From Diphasiastrum complanatum (taxonomy: Eukaryota > Streptophyta > Lycopodiopsida > Lycopodiales > Lycopodiaceae), in the NCBI GenBank assembly GCA_029204225.1, contig CM055096.1:40500733-40564732 (forward strand): a DNA stretch of 64,000 nt, written 5' to 3'. Below the pieces are notes generated by a model that saw only the letters and a list, made by a program, of their open reading frames with translations, was not told where the DNA came from and searched no databases. The translations under genes were made by a program, and so were the position numbers. This document shows, piece by piece, positions 33,073-48,050 of the stretch; position 1 is the stretch's first letter, and each line of letters starts with the position of its first letter.

Positions 33073-35415
33073 TTGAAACTAGCATATCATTTTATTTCTA
33101 TGCAGGTTGATAAAACCAATAAGATGATTTTAGAGGGTGAAAAAGTTGAATTGTGGAATAAAACCGATTATCAGAGATTATCTCTAAACCCCGAGCTTAG
33201 GCGTGATGTTCTCTCTGTCTTGCAGAGCATGATGATGGATGTGAGTCCATTTTCGCAACGTTTTAAGAATGTTGCGTAGATCATGTAGGACAACATCACA
33301 AAGGATATTCGTCTTTGCATATTATCAGGTTGTTCATAGAGCAGGGTGAGCGGGCAATTCAATGCTCCCACGAGCAATGAGATTACGATGCTTATGCCTT
33401 TAGATGAGACCCCGAGTGACAGAATGCGTGACATCATACTGCATTCCATTCAAGATGGTTTGTAGTTCATCACACAACATCATGTCATATGATGCATTGC
33501 ATTTTGTATTGTTATTTCCATTTGGTAGCGATGGGTGGTATCCAAGGATCCCACATGTGCACGTCAGACATGATGCACGTGTCGATGATGATGTCCATAA
33601 CGGTGCACTTTCTGATGCTTTTGAAGAGCATTTAGAGGGTAGTCACAAAGTTGTTACCGTTTGAGAGTTTTACTGCTATCATTTACAGATTCATGCAGAG
33701 TATGTTTCACCGATCCATTTGGGTGGAAGGCTGCTGCAAGAGTACGTGATGGTGCAAAATAACATGAACTACTACTACAATAATCAGCAAAGTTTTCGTA
33801 GAGAAATTCATAGTGGTATTGTGGATGCTATGGGAGCTCATTCCTCTAGCAACATAGGAACGCGAGTAGTGCTTCCATCTTCATACATTGGTTCACTGCG
33901 TCATATGCATCAGCAATACCAGGATGCTATGGCCGTCATTAGGGAGTTGGGTTCTCCCTATTTGTTTATCACGATGACGACAAACCCAAATTGGTCGGAG
34001 GTGAGGAGAGAGTTGCGATTCCTGCAGAGAGCTGCAGATAGGCCTGATTTGGTATCGAGGGTTTTTAGCATGAAGCTTCAGCATTTGATCGACCTACTGA
34101 AGAACGATGGTATTTTTGGGTGCATTATAGGGAGGCTGCGTGTCGTGGAATTCCAGAAGAGAGGATTGTCTCACGCCCACCTATTGATTATATTGGAGGA
34201 GCATCCTTTCCAAATGCCCAGTGCATGAAGGATGAAAAATGTTCGAAGTACTACCCAAGGAATTTTATTGATGAAACATCACTGGTGAAGGGGTATGTTA
34301 AAAATAGGCGGAGAGAGAACGGAGTGACGGTGCATTCACATGGAGTAGATTTAGATAACATGTGGGTTCATGTGGCTGACACTACATTTTCAGTGCCACT
34401 TGAATGTGGAGTATGTGTACATATACGTAGTATGAAGTATTTGTACAAGTACGTGTACAAAGAACCTGATATGATTACAACGGGGGCTATAGAGGGCGGT
34501 GGTCAGACATCAGGACGGGTGGATAAGATAGAGCAATTTTTTAATGCTCGATGCTTCTCAGCCAGTGAGTCATGTTGGCGGTTGTTGGGGCTTTCTAGGG
34601 GTGCTCATAAGCCCGTGGTGACCCGACTGGCAGTTCATCTCCATGGACAGGTATTGGTGTACTTCAGTGAGGGAGTGGATCTAGAGGAGGTCGTAGAGGT
34701 ACGTTCAGGTACCACTTTGACAACATTCTTTGAGCTAAACAAAAGTGGTGATTCGGAGGCTCGAGAGTTATTGTACCAAGATTTGTCGAGGTTGGTACAA
34801 CAAGAGAACGCGCAAGTGGATCCGTCGAATCAACATGTAGACGACCCCTGCCATTGGTCACATGTATTTTGTACACCCCTCCGAAGGGGAGAGGTTTTAT
34901 ATGTGAGTTCTGTTGGCTCATGTTAGAGGTCCAACTTTGAGGACCTGCGCACAATTGATGGTGAGTTGTTTCAGTCGTTCAGAGATGCTTGCAAACACAG
35001 ACTTTTGATAAATGACACGATTAAGTGAAGTGATTGCTTGCGCAAAGCAGTGTCATGTGGCACTCCATCGCAACTTTGTCTCATGTTCATTGTGCTTCTT
35101 TTGACATGTGCTCCTTCTGAGACCATTTCAATGAGTCAGGTTTTAGTAGATAGAGCTATTCTTGATGTGGAGTTGCACATGCACACAACTAAAAAGTTGT
35201 TGGTGAATTTTGGGTTTAGGATCCCCGATGTCGATTTTGGTTCATCTCCATTGTTTTGCGAGGAGATATTTCTCGATGAGACCCTTTTAGAGGTAAAGGC
35301 TGACATCGAGAGTTTAAACGTGGATCAATTCGTGATTTTCGACCGTGTAGTATGGGAGCATGTTGTGAGGAGAGTGGGTGGAGTGTTTTTTGTGGATGGC
35401 CCGGGTGGTACGGGT
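33073..35415 (+). pseudogene. Helitron Rep/helicase remnant, cut at Walker A
   Basis: Helitron RepHel proteins nick and unwind DNA for rolling-circle transposition. Seen here: an N-terminal region (33073-33664, broken) with SYDALHFVLLFPFGSDGW, then GGRLLQEYVMVQ, LPSSYIGSLRHMHQQYQDAM and the HUH-like nuclease motif RGLSHAHLL (HAH at 34172-34180). After a frame change comes CSKYYPRNFIDETSLVKGY to SASESCWRLLG and VTRLAVHLHGQ. Further on is the Pif1 helicase start, ending in FFVDGPGGTGN (about 35387-35419), a Walker A motif whose conserved Lys is lost where a copia LTR begins. Stops occur at about 33280, 33662, 34924 and 35026. The remaining helicase motifs are not found downstream. Confidence 0.9.
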
Positions 35416-36162
35416 AATGCAAAAATTATGCTTGGTCAAGGTCAGAATCATGTATATAGGATGATTACACATGTGTGGATCCTGTTCCCACATGTGAAAG
35501 TACTGTACTTGTCATGTACCATAATCATATAGGTTGTACATATGATTTAATTCAAGTTCTAGTGGCTAAAAAGGCCAAAAACTAGTTTTTTAGACATATG
35601 ACACATGGCATCAATCTATTGATTGCATGAGCCACATCCTTTGGTTAGGTGTCACATCCCATGTGTAGAGGACAGCTCACATGTGTGGAATAAGCTGAAG
35701 TAGGCGAGTTTTGACTTCTAGAAGATTTCTAAGTAGATGTCCATATAGTAGGAGATTGGACCAAAAATACTCAAAATAGAAAGTTTGATCCAAGTGTCAA
35801 TTTTGCATGATGATTCACTATATGACAAAGCATCCTCACATGTGTGAGATCTGATGCATGATCAGTACCTCGAGCTCCAAGAAGTGTATATATAGAGGCA
35901 TATTTGGCCCTAATCAATATGAAACATCAATCTTGATTTTGGAAGCAATTTTGTGTCAATCTCTCCATTTGTCTTCATTTGTTTTGAATGTTTTGAGTTC
36001 TATCATAGTGTACTTTGTTTTCAGGTTGGAGTCTCTAATCTGACAGGTTTTCACACGTGTGAAACCAGCAAGTACATTTACCTTCATTAATGATTGTTCA
36101 TCCAATCCCTCTTGTGGATCAGATTAGGATCCATTCTTGGTCCTATTTTGCAGGTTTCCACA
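35416..36162 (+). repeat. copia B 5' LTR
   Basis: Homologous to 13087-13910 and 63015-63436; ends GGTTTCCACA. Contains the perfect 16-bp palindrome TTTCACACGTGTGAAA at 36049-36064, several CACATGTG sites and a TATATATAGAGG box near 35889. Confidence 0.9.
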
Positions 36163-36175
36163 TGGTATCAGAGCC
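36163..36175 (+). other. primer-binding site
   Basis: TGGTATCAGAGCC directly after the LTR end. Confidence 0.92.
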
Positions 36176-36761
36176 AAGTACAAGAGGATGTATTGATATT
36201 GATGGGGTTGATCCAAAACTAAGCCCAAATTAGCAAGTTTTTGGAAACGAGCTAATTTTTGTGTAGCGAGTTGGATTTGATAGGTATTCACAATATTTTT
36301 GGACCAGAACTTGTTGTGGGCTGTAGGAACACTTTTCACACGTGTGAGGCCATACAGGTCCTGTTTTGGTTGAGAAAATTCAAAAATTTGTACAATTTGA
36401 CTCACACACCCAATTTGAGAGATTTTTAGTGCAAAATCAAGCTTTTTCTATAGAGAATCTATTCCTATGATTTGTTCTTGGATTAGATCAGCCAAAAAAT
36501 TAAATTTGAAGCTTGAATTAGGTGCATTCAATGAGTTTCTCTGATTTTTTGAGTGCATGTTGAAGTTGAGAGAGATATTGCCAAAAATCATAGATTAAGG
36601 AGTGATTTTGCAAGATTGAGACTAGAATCTAAAACTCCATCATTCTAGACTGGTTCATGAGTGATAGGATTGTGTCTATAAGCTTTCAAATTGCTAGAAG
36701 ACTTAGGTTCAGATCTCTTCGAGAAACCATAAGAGTTTCTGGTGCTTTTTCACATTCAAAA

Positions 36762-37760
36762 ATGGCATCAATGGGTGGTTCTTTGCTTGAAGCTAGTGAA
36801 AGGCTCACATCCACTAATTATGCTAATTGGATAGTTCGAATGGACTCTTTGCTTGTACTCCATGATCTTTATGACATAGTACTTGAGGTGGAAGTAGAAC
36901 CTCAAGGAGGAGTTGAATTGGCAAAATACAAAAAGAGATGTAGAGTTGCATTACATTGCATAAAAATGAATGTAAGTAATGAACTTTTGAAGGAAATCTC
37001 ATCTTGTACTACATCCAAAGAGGCATGGGATTCATTAAAAGCAATTTATAGATCCAAGAATACTCATGCTTAGGAATCAAATCCTTCAAAGCATGAAAGG
37101 AAGTAGTGAAAGTGCCCAAAATTATGTCTTTAGGATCAAATCTTTGAATAAGGAGTTGTCTTCTATAGATGATAAAATCAAAGATGATGAGTTAGTTCAA
37201 ATTTTTTTGAATGGATTAGGAGATGATTATTCCAATCTTGTTCAAACCTTTGCTATTCAAGATTCACTTTCTAGTACTAAAAAACTTCAAAGTGTGCTTG
37301 TAAGTGAGGAGAGTAGAATGCTTCACATCAAAAGTAGGATGAGTTCTTTGAATGATGGTGATGAAAAAGCTAACTTTTCCTTGAAAGGCAAGAAGAAAAA
37401 GTTTTCATCCAAGAAGACTCAAGACATGGAGATGGAAAACCAAGATGGAGCATCAAGTTCCAAAGGCAAGAGCAAAAAGGACAAGAAGAAGCTGAAGTGT
37501 TTCTTTTGTGGAAAAAAGGGACATTTTGCATCCGAGTGCTACAAGAAGAAGAATGCCCAAGAGAAGGACAATCAAAGCAATCTTGTGCTTGAGGAGGAGG
37601 AAGAGTGCAATCTATCTTTGATGGTATCCTCACCACAAACATCTAATCAAAACACTTGGTGGATTGATAGTGGGGCAAGCTCTCACATGACTCACCAAAA
37701 AGACTACTTTTCTAATCTACTTTCTTACAATAGTTCTAAGAGATTTATCTTCACTGCAAG
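36762..37760 (+). pseudogene. copia B gag and protease start
   Basis: Start chosen at 36762 (MASMGGSLLEASERL) because it aligns with the copia C gag start; the open frame extends upstream to 36657 without gag similarity. The first frame ends at 37073 by a small deletion. The second (37066-37809) continues RNQILQSMKGSSES, VQIFLNGLGDDYSNLVQ, the CCHC knuckle CFFCGKKGHFASEC (37498-37539), and the protease signature WWIDSGASSHMT (about 37660-37695). Similarity to copia C is lost after FIFTAS at about 37757; the rest of the open frame is unrelated. Confidence 0.88.
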
Positions 37761-40690
<2,930 letters not shown>

Positions 40691-41587
40691 GATCCACAAG
40701 AGTGATTGGATGCTTGATTAACAATCTATCAAAAAACTAGACACAAAAAATTGATCTAGATTGGCAATTTGACAAACAACAAGCATTAACAATCAAAAGA
40801 CTTGATCAACATTGAAATCCAAGCCCACATGTGTGTAATACAGGCTGTAGTACGGCCTTCAACCTAAGAAACAAGTAGAAATTGATTTGGTTTCATTTGG
40901 ATCACAAAAACTCAATGTACATAGTGAACTAGCTTGAGATTGCCAATGAGCTCCAAAAATTTTCTATCTTCTCACTATGGGAGCTTGGAATACATAGAAA
41001 ATTTGACTTCCTTCTTGAAGTTAGGTGGATTTCCAGCATGTAATAAGTTAACTCCCCCTTCTTGCCCTAAAATGAAACCCTAGCCTAGATCCTAGACTTA
41101 TGCTTGGTAGGTAGCTAGTTGGTCAAATTTTCACCTTAAACTTAGGTGTAGGTCCTATAAAGTAGGGATGACCACCAAATAGACATGACCAACTCTCTTG
41201 ACTTGACCTAACCTACATTAGGAGTGGGTTGCCACATGGCATCTTGGCCTCACATGTGTGGAATCCACTTATGTACAAAATTTACATTATACTACATAGG
41301 TTTTGATCAAGCTAGATTTGCCAATTTTTGGCAATTCCTCACATGGAGTTTCTAGAAAGGGAGAAAATCTGTCAATTCCCTGTGGAGGTTGCTCGTGGTT
41401 GGACATTGTAGCAGATGACGAAATATCGGTTTCTTTTTCTTTTGACAAGGACTCATTTTAGATTGTCTTTTTTCATTATGGTACTGGCGTATTGGACGAT
41501 GATGTAGAAGTTTACAAGAAACTTCTCGATCGAGCAGCAGGTTTAACTGTTGGTTGCTATGGTGCTCATGTTGTTGTCGTGAAAATC
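40691..41587. other. possible LTR-like fragment; no gene
   Basis: Contains CCCACATGTGTG (40829), GCCACATGGCATC (41231), CTCACATGTGTGGAAT (41250) and TTGATCTAGATT (40752), phrases also found in the copia B LTRs, but I could not align a complete LTR or find its ends. It may be a diverged relative. Confidence 0.3.
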
Positions 41588-42938
41588 CTATTGTGATTCA
41601 TAACTGAAGTGACGGACAGGTAGGATCTTAGCGTGTTGCTTTGGACAGTCTTTGAAACTGTGTTTTCTTATACAGTCAGGACACTCAGGATGGTACTTGG
41701 TCTTGACTAGACAATCAACCATGAAGTGGCTAGTTTCACCACAGATGAAGCATCTGGTGTGTAGTGGCCCTTGTATAACTGCATAGCCATCTTGTATGGC
41801 TAGTGGGTCTGGACTTTCTGATGGATAGTAAGGATAAGGCAAGGCATTTCCAGATTGGGATGGGTGTTCTTCATATTGTTGAACTGTATGTGCTTGGATA
41901 GGTCGATATGAAGGACAAGCATCAACAAGATGCGTAGCCCGGCAGTGTGGACACCATATTGTTTTTCGTCTATAAGGTACATGTGTAGGGTTTGACTGAC
42001 CAGACATACTGCCTTGGATAGACTTCAGGGTAGCTTGAAACTCATTGGTGAGTTTCTCCATCTGAAGTTGGTGTTGCTTATTAAGCAACGCCAGCTGTGA
42101 TTTCCAAAGCTGATCTTGGGTGTCCTCGATCGGCTTCAACTCATGGACATGAGCACGTGTGCTTTCCTTTCCCAAGATTCGTCAATATCTGATCCTTCGT
42201 CTTCTTCCTTGATGGCATTAGACATAGCTAACTTTAGGCTCGTATATTCATCATTGGATTTAAGCTCGCGTCTAATCCATCTTGGAAGGCCAACTAAGAA
42301 CCAGATGATGAGCATTTGTTCAGAGGGCTGTTCTTGTACTTGAGTTTTGAGGCATTTGAAACGCTCAATATAGTCTCGTACTCATTCGTCTTTTGTCATT
42401 TTGATATTACTTAGCTTGACAAAAGGGCTTTCTATCAAGCAAAATGGCTTGAAGCATTTGATAAAGGCCTCCTTCAAGAGTGACCAGTCACGTTTATCTT
42501 CACGATCAAGGTTAAAAAACCATTCTTGTGCTCGATCGATTATGGTCATCGAGAAGAGTTGAATCATGGCATTGGGTGATTCTCTCCATATACATCACAT
42601 GCATTCTCAAAGATTTGCAAAAATCTTTGAGGGTCCGAACTACCGTCAAACTTTGGTAGATCTAGTTTGGGTGTATGTCTCTCATGATGAGCATTGTGGG
42701 TAGCAGAGACTCCATTACGGTTGGTTCTGGCATGGGATGTTTCAACACCATGAACATGGGTTCTGGCTCGCGAGGACTCAGCTCTATCATGTTCTTGTCC
42801 TTCGAATGGGTTTGTGGATGGCTCGTAGGGTTGGGACCGCATTCGGTAGAATCTATGACGTTTGATTTGTTCAGCTACAGGGGACCTGATCTTGTATGGA
42901 TAATCTTCTGGGATGTCAGGATCTATATTGTTGACCAT
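41588..42938 (-). pseudogene. retrotransposon gag, Ty3/gypsy-like, with zinc knuckles
   Basis: Read on the minus strand, 42938-42564 gives an N part ending LDLPKFDGSSDPQRFLQIFE. After a one-base shift near 42565, 42567-42382 gives the gag core IDRAQEWFFNL..WSLLKEAF. After a stop it continues to 42175-41588, with a coiled-coil-like Gln/Leu stretch and three Cys/His knuckles: WCPHCRATHLVDAC, CFICGETSHFMVDC (perfect CX2CX4HX4C) and CPDCIRKHSFKDC. The W-F-L and L-F core pattern is that of gypsy gag. No protease or pol follows at lower coordinates. The minisatellite region beginning at about 43215 lies upstream. Confidence 0.75.
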
Positions 42939-43214
42939 TGGGTATTGTTATGTCTTTTTTGTGTTGGGTATGTGTTTCTGGTGTTTTTGGATTTTATAGG
43001 ATTTCTGGTGTTTTTCGATTTTTTAGGGTGTTGAAGGAAGTGAAGGTGGAGACTCATTATAAAAAGAGCTTTCTATTGGTATGAGTTTTATTTTTTGAAT
43101 TTTTTTTTGGTGTTCATGCCTATTTATTTTTTATTTTTTTCAGGCACAAGGGTGTTGCGAAGATGGTGGTTCGGTCGAAATGGCAATCAGAGGTGTTGAT
43201 CAAAAGTTATGGTC

Positions 43215-43690
43215 CGGTCAAGATGGGTGTTACTTGCTCCGGTCGAGCTTTGACCTGATTGCTTCGGTTGAGAACTGATCAAATCCCTCCAGTCGAGATT
43301 TGATCGCTGCCTTCGGCTCCGGTTGAGATTTGAACGGGAGCTTCGGCTCCGGTCGAGATCACTTCAGTTTCGGTCGAGATCTCTTCGGCTTCGATCGAGA
43401 TCTGAACGGGCACTTTGGCTTTGGTCGAGATCTGAGCGAGCACTTCAGCTTCAGTCGAGATCTGAACGAGCTCTTTGGCTTCGGTCGAGATTCCAGAGAG
43501 CGCTTCGGTCGAGATTTCAGAGAGCACTTCGATCAAGATCTCAGCGAACACTTCGGCTGAGATTCCAGCGTGAGCTCCGGTTGAGATTTTACTGAGAGCT
43601 CCGGTTAAGAGTGAGCGTGAGCTCCGGTTGAGATTTTACTGAGAGCTCCGGTTGAGATGTGAGCGTGAGCTCCGTTTGAGATTTTAAAAT
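43215..43690. repeat. ~30-bp minisatellite (CTTCGGTCGAGATCTGAGCG)
   Basis: Fifteen or so degenerate copies of a GC-richer unit close to GCTTCGGTCGAGATCTGAGC. The last part turns into GAGCTCCGGTTGAGATTTTA variants. It creates Arg-Ser-Arg or Ile-Ser-Thr-Glu-Ala repeat frames on both strands, which I reject as genes. Confidence 0.8.
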
Positions 43691-43734
43691 TTTTGTTTTT
43701 TGTTTTTGATTCACCTGTGTTGTGTCGGTCAAGA

Positions 43735-43870
43735 TGGTAAGAGAGAGAGGCTCGGCTGAGATGGAAGAGAAGGTGTTTAGTTGAGAAGTGAGAGAGGGTG
43801 CTCGATTGAGATGGAAGAGAAGGTGTTCGGTTGAGTCATGAGAGAGGGTTCTCGGCTGAGATGGTGATAG
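43735..43870. repeat. short GA-rich tandem repeat (GGTTGAGATGGAAGAGAAGG)
   Basis: Four to five degenerate copies of CGGTTGAGATGGAAGAGAAGG-like units follow the 30-bp minisatellite and may derive from it (shared GGTTGAGAT). Confidence 0.65.
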
Positions 43871-44109
43871 AGGGAGGTGGAGACGATGGGTAAGCTATGG
43901 GTAGAGGATGATGTAGAAGGAGCTGAGGATGTATGCAGGGCATGGGGATGGTGTGTGCAGGTCATTCTGAGCTATGAACAGATCTGGAGACATTTCAGAT
44001 TGCGTGCATGGGTCCGATCAAAGATATTCTTGCTCCATGTCCAAATGAGAAGAGCCAGCTTATTAAAGAGACTCCCTCTTTGTGAAGAGGAGCTTTTTAT
44101 GTATTATAT

Positions 44110-45303
44110 CTATCCATGTCCAAATGAGAAGAGCCAGATTATCTCTTTGGCCATTTTTGCTGCTGCAATGTACTCTACTTCGCAGGATGACTGGGCTACA
44201 ACGGTCTGCTTCTTGCTGATCCAGAGAACTGCTACCCCTAATGCGATGGTGCATCCTCTTGAGACGCTTTTACAATCGTCCTTGAGTGCCCAGCTAGCAT
44301 TGCTGTAGGAAAGCATCTTGAAACTTGCATCACGACAATAACACAAACCATAATCCCTCGTTAATTGAAGATATTGCAAAATGCGTTTTGCAATCTTCCA
44401 ATGTGTCAAGCCTGGATTCGTGTAGAATTGGCTCATCCTGAATACTGCATAAGCAATATCAGGACATGTGTGGTTAGCAATGTACATCAGTGATTCTATC
44501 AGCTTCTTGTAAGGTGTGAGCTACATCTGTTCTCTCTCTTCCTCAGTCTTCGGACAGTCATCATTTGTCAACACCATCCTTGCGAGCATTGGAGTATTTG
44601 CTCCTTTGCAGTTGAACATCTCAAAGTCCTCTAGGATCTTCTGGGTGTATCTGGACTAGTGAAGGTATAACTTACCTTCCTCGTAGTCCCTTTCAATTTG
44701 TAAGCCTAGGTAGCACCTGGCTTCTCCCAGATCCACAATCTCGAAATGTTTCGAGATGTCTGTCTTCACTTTAGCAATTAGCTGCTCGCTCTTGTAAAGT
44801 ATCAAAGTGTCGTCCACATATACAGCCACGATGATGATCTGCCCATCTATAACTCTGACATATACATTGGAATCAGCCAACAGAGGCTTGAATCCTAATG
44901 ATTTTAGGGCTTGATCTTTCCTCTTGTACCATTGTCGGGCTGTTGTTTCAGACCGTAGATGCTTCTATGCATTCTGCATGCATAGTCAGGAAGTGAGTCT
45001 GAGACATATCCTGGGGATTGATCCATATAGACCTCTTCATCCAGTTCGCCATGCAAGAAGGTTGTCTTCTTGTTCAAATGTGGATCCTGAGGTCATACGC
45101 TACTGCATATGCAAATAACAGACGTAGGGATGAATGTTTGACGACAGGAGAGAAGTTTCAGAGTAGTCAATACTATATCTCTGAGAAAATCTCTTCGCTA
45201 CCAGTCTTGTCTTTAATTTTGAGACATTTCCATCCGGTCCATACTTGAGCTTGAAGACCCATATGCATTTGACAGTCTTGCGCTTATGTGGTAATGGCTG
45301 CAA
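44110..45303 (-). pseudogene. copia E reverse transcriptase and RNase H
   Basis: 45303-45100 gives WVFKLKYGPDG and RLVAKRFSQRYSIDYSET. A shifted frame gives FLHGELDEEVYMDQ and YGLKQQP. 44880-44656 contains the active site AVYVDDTLIL (YVDD at about 44820-44809) and LGEARCYLGLQI. 44487-44110 is RNase H with PDIAYAVFRMSQF, YSNASWALKDDCKSVS and VAQSSCEVEYIAAA. Similarity ends near 44120, short of the usual C terminus. Confidence 0.9.
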
Positions 45304-45351
45304 TGTCCATACCTAGTTCTTCTTCATGGAATCCATCTCTTCGTTCATGGC

Positions 45352-46875
45352 CTAGATCCATTTGTCCTTCTTTGGACTTTCAATCGCTTCCTCGAAAGTC
45401 TGTGGTTCGTCATTGAATCCGTAGAACTCTTCTGATGTGGAAGCTGAGCTGCCTGGCACGTATCTTGCTAGCGCTCTTCGTGGTCTAGTCGACCTTCTAG
45501 GAGATCCTCCTGGGACAACAATGCCTTTGTCTTTGTCTGCTCTACTCGGTCCAGAACCATCTTCGTTTATAGGAACTACAGCAGCAGGCTGCTTCTCGAA
45601 TCTTTCTTCATCTGATTCGTCACTCGAATGGGAGACGACTAAAAAATCTTTGTTTTTGTGTTCGTCCTTTGCTCCCTCTGTCACTTGCGACAGGTCATAG
45701 TATTGTCTCTCCAGAACTTGGTAGCTGACAGGATCGTCATTGGCCATTGTCCTGTTCTCATCAAATCTAACATCTCTCGTTGTTTTCACAGTGTTCATGT
45801 TTGGCATGTAGACTCTGTAGTATGACGAATTGTTGTCATAACCTACCAAAATTTTTTGCTCGGCTTTCTCATCAAGCTTCTTTCGAAGCTTGTCAGGAAT
45901 ATGTGCATAAGCTGCACAGCCAAAGATTCTGACGTGAGACAGGTTGGGTTTTCTACCCCACCATAGCTCGTGTGGTGTCGTGTGAGGGACACTAGACTTG
46001 CCTATTTTGTTCTGGATGTATGCGACTGTAGCTACTGCTTCAGCCCACAGTACCCTTGGAGCCTTCGAGTAGGCCATCATACATCTGGCTGCTTTCATCA
46101 GGGTCCTGTTCTTTCATTCAGCAACACCATTGTGCTGCGACGTGTAGGTTGCAGTCCTTCTGTGGATGATGCCACGATCATTACAGAAGTCAGTGAAGCG
46201 ATTCGAGATGTATTCGCCACCTCGATCTGTCCTGATCTGCTTCACTTTGCTGCCTGTACATCTTTTAGCCCAATTCACATATCCTGTGAATTTATCAAGT
46301 GCTTCAAATTTATTCTGAATAAAATACACTCTAGCAAATTAACCATATTCATCAATGAAGGTTATATAATCTTTTGAACCTCCTACTAAGATCACATCGA
46401 ATGGTCAGCAGATGTCAGAATGCACTAACTCCATAATTTTGGTCGTTTTGTAAGAGTCTTTGATGAATGAAGTGCGTGACATCTTGTCCTTCAAACATGC
46501 ATCACAGGTGGTCGAACTGGTTGCATTCGAGATGCTGACCCCTGTTATCGCTCCATGATGGCTCGCTTGATAAAGTGCCATTGAGTTCATGTGACAGAGT
46601 CTTATGTGCCATAGAGTGTCTGGCAAGTCATCATGAGTCTGATGCACCTAATCTATAGGTAGACGTACCTTCAAATGATATAGGTTTCCTTTCCTTCTGT
46701 CTTGAGCGATCAAAGTACTGGTGCTGGCGTCAATCACATTGCATGCTTTGTTAGAAAACGTCACACGCATCCCTGCATCTGCTATTCTTGCCATAGAAAG
46801 CAAGTCTTGTTGCAGAGTAGGCATGAACGGAACGTCTTCGAGTCGTCTGTCTCTACCGTTGGTGTTGAGCCACAA
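45352..46875 (-). pseudogene. copia E GAG-pre-integrase and integrase
   Basis: Pieces: 46875-46648 (FMPTLQQDLLSMARIADAG), 46647-46405 (LWHIRLCHMNSMALYQ, CDACLKDKMSR, LVHSDIC with the first Asp), 46329-46114 (IRTDRGGEYISNRF with the second Asp; SQHNGVAE with the Glu) and 46098-45352 (the RIFGCAAYAHIP domain and a long acidic linker ending in a GSPRRSTRPRR-type region). The 248-codon last piece is the longest intact part. Breaks between the pieces rule out a working protein. Confidence 0.92.
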
Positions 46876-47040
46876 TGAATACCGTTCACTTGATGTCTAG
46901 ATCCATCTCCAAGAACTATGAATCTTGAAGGATTTGCACTTTTGAAATCAAACATTATTCATCTTGATGTCACAAAGTGTGAGGTGGCTCCTGAATCTAG
47001 GATCACCTCATGTGTGTCAGATGTTGATACTGCACACACG
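46870..47040 (-). pseudogene. copia E aspartic protease
   Basis: EVILDSGATSHFV on the minus strand (about 47005-46965) is the D-S-G-A protease signature. A TGA follows soon after, and IVLGDGSRHQV further on marks the protease C part. Confidence 0.85.
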
Positions 47041-47149
47041 TCCTTATAGATGTAGGCGGTCAAACAATTTCTGTTCGTTCTTTCTTCACCCATCTTCGAG
47101 CTCTCGGGCTCCTCGACATAGGATGAACTGTTGCTATTCTCCTATTTGT

Positions 47150-48050
47150 TTTGTGCTGGTTTGTTTCTCAGGTTCTGACGGCAATCCACAGTTGCATGAA
47201 CTTTCTTGTGGCAATGGATACACTCAATCTTGGGATTGAGCTAGCATGTATCTACTGAATGCCCATCTCTTCTGCATCTCATGCAAGTCTTCTTGTTTGC
47301 ACCTTGTTGCTTCAACCTCCCTTTGCTCTTCCAGTTGCCTTTGCTGGCCCCCTCTGCTTGTTGATCATGATCCTACCACTGATTTGACTCCCTCTTAGGC
47401 TTATATTGTTTTTTGGATTTTTCTCTGTTGTCGTAGAGGGCCTGGTCAGAACCATCCTTGTGATCAAGGTGTTCTTTGGCCTCGACTTCCTCTCGAATCT
47501 CGACAATCGCCTTTTTGAGGTTCATGGTAGGATCTTTCCCGAGCAGGGTCCTTGTTGTCTGGAATGATCTGGGTAAGGCTCTCAACATGTAGGTGAGCTC
47601 CTTCTCAGCTGACATTGCATTTTCTACTCCAGAGTTATGTAGTGATAGGAATAGATCCTTCATCTTTCTCACAAAAGAAGTGAGGTCCTTTCCATCCGTA
47701 GATTTGTCAACTGATCTTCTAGCATCATGATTTGACTTCTTGATTTTGTCTGAAATCTAGTGAGCAATGCATCCCACATCTCCTTAGCTTTGGAGAGTGT
47801 GGCCAGGTCAAGTGTGAGACTATCTTCGATGGAAGATGATAGCAAGGCTACGGCCTTGTCGTTTTTCTCCCTCCATTCGCGTAGCTCCTTGCCTAATGTC
47901 GTAGGCATCTCTTCCGTGCCATCCACCCAGGGGAAGAGTCCTTAGCCGCTGAGTATGAGTGATGTCTTAACTTTCCAGGCTAGAAAGTTAGATCCTGAAG
48001 AATCAAGAATTGTGCAGATCTTGCTTTGCATGCTACTGATTAAAGCCATT
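47150..48050 (-). pseudogene. copia E gag, two zinc knuckles
   Basis: Likely start is the ATG near 48050 (MALISSMQSK, then FLAWKVKTSLIL). A TAG follows near 47945, and the frame resumes at 47926 with KAVALLSSSIEDSL, typical of UBN2-type copia gag. Then 47672-47373 has MKDLFLSLHNSG and LTYMLRALPRSFQTTRTLL. Two CCHC knuckles follow: CMRCRRDGHSVDTC and CIHCHKKVHATVDC (about 47290-47190), the same two-knuckle layout as at 57-458. Frames differ between pieces. Confidence 0.85.

Larger units (their letters stand above)
35416..37760 (+). mobile_element. copia family B, 5' part: LTR, gag, protease
   Basis: A 5' LTR (35416-36162, first ~7 bases missing or changed), primer site, gag and protease motif are followed at about 37760 by unrelated sequence, so integrase onward is lost. 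The element lies directly against the Walker A codons of the Helitron gene. It pairs in family, not necessarily in origin, with the 3' half at 61990-63436. Confidence 0.9.
44110..48050 (-). mobile_element. Ty1/copia gag-pol, minus strand (family E)
   Basis: Reading from 48050 down: gag with two zinc knuckles, protease, GAG-pre-integrase, integrase, reverse transcriptase, RNase H. Nearly the whole coding content is present but split over several frames with stops. A weak primer-site-like TATCAGATCCAGG lies just upstream of gag (about 48116-48104, minus strand). LTR ends were not identified on either side. A 23-bp direct repeat (44034 and 44114) marks the ragged 3' end. Confidence 0.9.

Noticed and set aside
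43279-43595. Arg-Ser-Arg-rich and Ile-Ser-Thr-Glu-Ala repeat proteins
   Set aside because: Translation of the 30-bp minisatellite on opposite strands.
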